Shown piece after piece: positions 36,913 to 40,486 of a stretch of DNA of 40,486 bases. This DNA is from Alphaproteobacteria bacterium (GTDB lineage Bacteria; Pseudomonadota; Alphaproteobacteria; Paracaedibacterales; CAIOTO01). Every line of letters begins with the position of its first letter. Positions within the stretch are counted from its first letter, which is position 1. A program made the position numbers and the translations under genes. The stretch is from NCBI GenBank assembly GCA_947488275.1, contig CANKZX010000008.1, forward strand, positions 1 to 40,486. The letters are read 5' to 3'. The notes under the pieces are model-generated. The model did not search any database. It had not been told where the DNA came from and saw nothing but the letters and a program-made list of their open reading frames with translations.

Positions 36913-37901
36913 TGATTGAATCTATATTACCTTTTATCAAATTAAGTCCTACTGTAAAAAATGCTCTCCACCATAAACTGCCTGTTGTTGCACTTGAATC
37001 AACGGTTATTTCTCATGGTCTTCCTTATCCTGATAATAGGGATGTTACGCTCCATATGATGAATGCCATTACTGAAAGTGGTGCTGTTCCTGCGGTGATT
37101 GCGTTGATTGACGGGTGTATTCACATTGGTTTAACGGATGATGAGCTTGAAATGTTTGCGATTCGTTCAGATGTTTTAAAAATTAGTCGTCCAGATATTG
37201 CGTACTGCTTAGCAACAAAGCAATTGGGTGCCACAACTGTGTCGGCGACGATGATATGCGCGGCTTATGCAGGTATACGTGTTTTCTCAACAGGTGGTCT
37301 TGGTGGTGTCCATCGTGGGGCGGAGACAACCTTTGATATATCCGCTGATTTAACCGAGTTTTCAAAAACACCTATTTTAGTTGTGTGCAGTGGTGTAAAA
37401 TCAATCTTAGATGTGCCTAAAACACTTGAATATCTTGAAACGCAGGGTGTGCCAATTATTGGTTATCAAACAGATCGCTTTCCTTTGTTTTTTACACATA
37501 GTAGCAATCATGGACTTACCCAATCACTTAATAATTCATATGATATTGCACGAACAGCAGAAATTCATTGGGAACTTGGTTTATCGGGAATGGTTGTTGC
37601 AAATCCAGTGCCTGAATATGCCTCTATCCAAGATGATATTGTTGAACGTTGGGTTAATGAAGCGGTTGATCAACTCAATGAAAATAATATCAGAGGAAAA
37701 GCCGTTACACCTTTTATTTTATCGAAGGTAAGTGCGCTGTCCGAAGGGAAAACATTACACGCAAATAAAGCGCTTTTGATTAGTAATGCACGGTTGGCGG
37801 GACAAATTTCAGCATCACTGAGTGCTCTATCGTTAAGTGATACGTCTTCTGTGTCTGAATTTAATGCGAAAGAATTTTCCCGTGAACGACGTAAAGGGTA
37901 A
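36912..37901 (+). CDS. psuG: Pseudouridine-5'-phosphate glycosidase
   Basis: Cleaves the C-C glycosidic bond of pseudouridine 5'-phosphate to uracil and ribose 5-phosphate; the reaction is reversible. Family signatures: VVALESTVISHGLPYPDN with E29, SVSATMICA-type block (TVSATMICAAYAGIRVFSTGGLGGVHRGAE), and the Schiff-base lysine K163 in CSGVKSILD followed by GVPIIGYQTDRFPLFF. The 329 residues are near the usual 310. It is translationally coupled to psuK. Recycling of pseudouridine from degraded RNA is the likely role. Confidence 0.96.
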   Translation: MIESILPFIKLSPTVKNALHHKLPVVALESTVISHGLPYPDNRDVTLHMMNAITESGAVPAVIALIDGCIHIGLTDDELEMFAIRSDVLKISRPDIAYCLATKQLGATTVSATMICAAYAGIRVFSTGGLGGVHRGAETTFDISADLTEFSKTPILVVCSGVKSILDVPKTLEYLETQGVPIIGYQTDRFPLFFTHSSNHGLTQSLNNSYDIARTAEIHWELGLSGMVVANPVPEYASIQDDIVERWVNEAVDQLNENNIRGKAVTPFILSKVSALSEGKTLHANKALLISNARLAGQISASLSALSLSDTSSVSEFNAKEFSRERRKG

Positions 37902-37910
37902 TGTTTGAGA

Positions 37911-37939
37911 AACCTCGTCTTTAATTCTGAATTGAGGTT
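37911..37939. terminator. Hairpin between convergent psuG and sdhA
   Basis: AACCTC (37911-37916) pairs with GAGGTT (37934-37939), and inside them AATTC-T-GAATT (37923-37933) is a perfect dyad. The hairpin lies in the 36-base gap where psuG and sdhA meet and could end transcription from both sides. There is no strong T run, so confidence is modest. Confidence 0.4.
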
Positions 37940-39725
37940 AATAGGTGCGTTTTTTAGCGGGGACAACGGCAACATCGTCTGTTAATGTGTACAAATGAAC
38001 GGGACGATTTTCGAATGAAATATCGCCTTTTGTTGTAAGTGTACATTGTGTGTGTACCATCCAATTGGCGTCATCTCGTTCGGGATAATCATCTCGTGCA
38101 TGGGCGCCGCGACTTTCTGTTCGGTAGTGGGCTGAGTTGATGGTAATAACGGCTTGTTGATAAAGATTCTTCAATTCAATTGCTTCCACTAAATCCGTAT
38201 TCCAAATAAGTGATCGATCATTTACCTGAAGGTCAGCCATCATCCGTTCTATATCTTGGACGAGATTAATGCCTTCCCGCAGCAGTGCGCCTGTTCTAAA
38301 AACAGCGCAATGGCGTTGCATTGTTTCTTGTAATTTTAAACGAATTTCACCTGTTTTAGTTGTGCCATTTGCGTGACGAAGCCTATCAAACCAAGCAAGC
38401 GTTTCCTGACCTGCGTCTTTTGGTAGTGGTTCATGTTTCATGTTTGGCTGAATGGTCTCTTTCGCATGCAAGGCTGCTGCACGCCCAAATACGATAAGGT
38501 CAAGCAATGAATTGGTTCCTAAACGATTGGCACCATGTACAGAAACACACGCAGCCTCTCCAATAGCCATTAAACCTGGCACGATTGTTTCAGCGGCGCC
38601 ACGTACAACTTGTCCATGAATGTTCGTTGGAATTCCACCCATGTTGTAATGCACAGTTGGCAATACGGGGATGGGGTCTTTTGTGACATCTACACCCGCA
38701 AAGATTTTTGCTGTTTCAGAAATGCCTGGTAAACGCTGATGCAAAATGGATGCATCTAGATGTTCAAGATGAAGAAGAATATGATCGTTCTTTTCCCCAA
38801 CACCACGCCCTTCCATAATTTCAATTGTCATTGCACGGCTGACCACATCACGGGAGGCCAAATCTTTGGCATTTGGTGCGTAGCGTTCCATAAAACGTTC
38901 ACCCTCCGAATTGGTTAGATAGCCACCTTCACCGCGGGCACCTTCTGTAATTAAACACCCTGACCCATAAATACCTGTTGGGTGAAATTGGATAAACTCC
39001 ATATCCTGAAGGGGGAGTCCTGCACGTAGTGCCATTGCATTACCATCACCTGTGCACGTATGGGCCGATGTGCATGAAAAATAGGCGCGTCCATAGCCAC
39101 CTGTTGCCAAAACAACCGTATGTGCTGTAAAACGATGAATGGTTCCATCAGCTAAATTCCATGCCATTAATCCACGGCATTTTCCTGATTCATCCATAAT
39201 CAGGTCAAGGGCAAAATATTCAATAAAGAATTCAGCATCATGTTTGAGGCATTGTTGATAGAGAGTATGTAAAATAGCATGACCTGTTCGATCAGCCGCG
39301 GCACAGGCACGATGTGCCATCCCTTGACCTTGGTTCAATGTGTGCCCACCAAAGGGGCGTTGGTAAATACGCCCTTCTGCTGTGCGTGAAAAAGGCACCC
39401 CAAAATGTTCGAGTTCAACCACAGCAGGAATGGCATTTTTGCACATATATTCAATCGCATCTTGGTCGCCAAGCCAGTCAGAGCCCTTGATTGTATCATA
39501 GAAATGGAAACGCCAATCATCACCTTCATTCATATTGTCAAGTGCGGCACTCACACCGCCTTGTGCTGCTACTGTGTGGCTTCGTGTTGGAAAAACCTTT
39601 GTGACACATGCTGTTTTTAGACCCGATGAACTCATCCCGAGGGTTGCCCGTAAACCAGCGCCGCCTGCACCCAAAACAACAACATCATATTCATGATCGA
39701 TAATTTGATAGGTGGTTTGTGACAT
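37938..39725 (-). CDS. sdhA: Succinate dehydrogenase flavoprotein subunit
   Basis: FAD subunit of complex II, oxidising succinate to fumarate on the cytosolic face. The 595-residue protein has the FAD Rossmann motif [16 protein letters not shown], the FAD-attachment His in [11 protein letters not shown], the substrate loop [21 protein letters not shown], and [18 protein letters not shown]. The C-terminal helical domain has [18 protein letters not shown]. It is 3 bases after sdhD. The iron-sulfur subunit sdhB, usually next, is absent: psuG lies there in the opposite direction. Confidence 0.97.
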   Translation of the reverse strand: MSQTTYQIIDHEYDVVVLGAGGAGLRATLGMSSSGLKTACVTKVFPTRSHTVAAQGGVSAALDNMNEGDDWRFHFYDTIKGSDWLGDQDAIEYMCKNAIPAVVELEHFGVPFSRTAEGRIYQRPFGGHTLNQGQGMAHRACAAADRTGHAILHTLYQQCLKHDAEFFIEYFALDLIMDESGKCRGLMAWNLADGTIHRFTAHTVVLATGGYGRAYFSCTSAHTCTGDGNAMALRAGLPLQDMEFIQFHPTGIYGSGCLITEGARGEGGYLTNSEGERFMERYAPNAKDLASRDVVSRAMTIEIMEGRGVGEKNDHILLHLEHLDASILHQRLPGISETAKIFAGVDVTKDPIPVLPTVHYNMGGIPTNIHGQVVRGAAETIVPGLMAIGEAACVSVHGANRLGTNSLLDLIVFGRAAALHAKETIQPNMKHEPLPKDAGQETLAWFDRLRHANGTTKTGEIRLKLQETMQRHCAVFRTGALLREGINLVQDIERMMADLQVNDRSLIWNTDLVEAIELKNLYQQAVITINSAHYRTESRGAHARDDYPERDDANWMVHTQCTLTTKGDISFENRPVHLYTLTDDVAVVPAKKRTY

Positions 39726-39728
39726 GAA

Positions 39729-40058
39729 TTAAATCCCTTTTAGAAGCAGAAGAATAGAAAATAGCAAGCATATAACGACTGCAGTCAAAAGACTGTCTAC
39801 ACAAAAATGGAATAAACGTCGTTTTATGCCTCGTGAATAATCATCAATAATCACGTGCATGCCAAGGCGTGCATGATAGAGGGTAACGATTAAAAGAAGT
39901 GTTATCCCAATGAGTGGAAACGGTGCTTTTGCGGTATGTAAGCAATCGTTATAAGGGGTATGCTTAAGAAAGGGGACAAGCCACCATATTGCAGGTAAAA
40001 GAGTGCATAAAGCAACGGCTGAAGCACGTTGAGAAAACCAATGAGACGAAGCTTTCAT
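39729..40058 (-). CDS. sdhD: Succinate dehydrogenase membrane anchor subunit SdhD
   Basis: A 109-residue anchor with three hydrophobic helices. HWFSQRASAVAL near the N-terminus matches the conserved quinone-side block, and YHARLGMHVIIDDYSR holds the His expected to ligate heme b and the Asp-Tyr pair of the quinone site. GGGAG precedes the ATG. It lies between sdhC (47-base gap) and sdhA (3 bases). Confidence 0.92.
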   Translation of the reverse strand: MKASSHWFSQRASAVALCTLLPAIWWLVPFLKHTPYNDCLHTAKAPFPLIGITLLLIVTLYHARLGMHVIIDDYSRGIKRRLFHFCVDSLLTAVVICLLFSILLLLKGI

Positions 40059-40105
40059 TTAATACTCCCGATAATAATGAAACGAATGAGGTGTTGTATC
40101 GATGT

Positions 40106-40474
40106 TCATGAAGAAAACAGTAAGACACCAGTTAAAAAAACGCTTAATCCAACAACGATATAACCTGTTCGTGTAAGTGTTGTAAGATCAAATCCTTTTC
40201 CCATATCCCAAAATAAATGACGTATACCATTAAGGGCGTGAAAATGAAGAGAGAAGATAATGCACCACTGCCAAAATGAACCCCCAATCATATGCCATAC
40301 ATCACAGAAAGAACGCCAATAGGATTCGCCCAAAGCAAAGGCAAGAAACCCCATACAGAAAGCAATAGCGCCTATAATAAGGCTAATTCCTGTAAATCGA
40401 TGCAGGATCGATAAAATGGATGTGATTTGAGGGCGATAGATGGAAATATGTGGAGATAGAGGACGTTGATTCAT
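40106..40474 (-). CDS. sdhC: Succinate dehydrogenase cytochrome b556 subunit SdhC
   Basis: A 122-residue, three-helix subunit. NQRPLSPHISIYRPQI at the N-terminus and SILHRFTGISLIIG are family signatures; HFHALNGIRHLFWDMG carries the heme-ligand His. It is the first gene of the sdhCDA set. Only 12 bases of upstream sequence are inside the window, so the promoter is not visible. Confidence 0.94.
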   Translation of the reverse strand: MNQRPLSPHISIYRPQITSILSILHRFTGISLIIGAIAFCMGFLAFALGESYWRSFCDVWHMIGGSFWQWCIIFSLHFHALNGIRHLFWDMGKGFDLTTLTRTGYIVVGLSVFLTGVLLFSS

Positions 40475-40486
40475 TAATTTTTTCTA

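Noticed and set aside
33982..37901. Genomic island inserted at tRNA-Leu carrying MFS-psuK-psuG
   Set aside because: The 3' end of the tRNA faces the aminopeptidase gene, not the MFS side, and I found no duplicated tRNA end or integrase.
37902..37937. Remnant of sdhB between sdhA and psuG
   Set aside because: Only 36 bases are available, and they form a hairpin rather than any trace of an iron-sulfur protein.

Overview
The window reads as a chromosomal segment of an A+T-rich alphaproteobacterium. Pointers are a PmtA-type phospholipid methyltransferase, an hflK-hflC-degP cluster, a J-domain protein of the alphaproteobacterial type, an FzlA-like GST-fold protein, System I cytochrome c maturation genes scattered as in Rickettsiales, and sdhCDA without sdhB beside it. 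lpxC shows that lipid A is made. A host-associated Holosporales- or Rickettsiales-like lineage fits, but that placement is inference.

Layout. 1-4066: the start of an RRM RNA-binding protein (cut by the window edge), a pmtA-dapB pair, ccmB, and an exported protein of unknown function. 4429-9635: a YejA-like peptide/oligopeptide binding protein without its permease, an EamA exporter, and NAD+-dependent DNA ligase. 9823-12926: malic enzyme MaeB, PgpA and initiator tRNA. 13131-17398: a two-gene RND efflux pump. 17386-18931: a hipBA toxin-antitoxin pair with two operator-like dyads upstream. 19143-26290: fzlA-like gene, lpxC, hemW, then hflK-hflC-degP (membrane proteolysis control and periplasmic quality control). 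26463-31838: a compact seven-gene minus-strand operon, prfA-dusB-(NtrC C-terminal/Fis-like)-hbd-J-domain gene-prmA-ccmA, most joined by 4-base overlaps. 32141-34066: aminopeptidase P and tRNA-Leu(CAA). 34634-37901: an MFS transporter followed by psuK-psuG for pseudouridine breakdown. 37938-40474: sdhC-sdhD-sdhA on the minus strand.

Between the genes lies a dispersed palindromic repeat with six copies (near 2.0, 4.2, 9.7, 21.0, 26.4 and 34.3 kb). Each is a pair of facing hairpin arms with a conserved frame (CGTCAT..CGA / GTGGTNATCCAG) around a variable stem that keeps its base pairing although its sequence changes. Two copies also share outer inverted ends about 167 bases apart. This family, the orphan Fis-like NtrC remnant behind dusB, and the hipBA operators are the least ordinary things here. 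I saw no CRISPR array, phage genes, transposase or rRNA.
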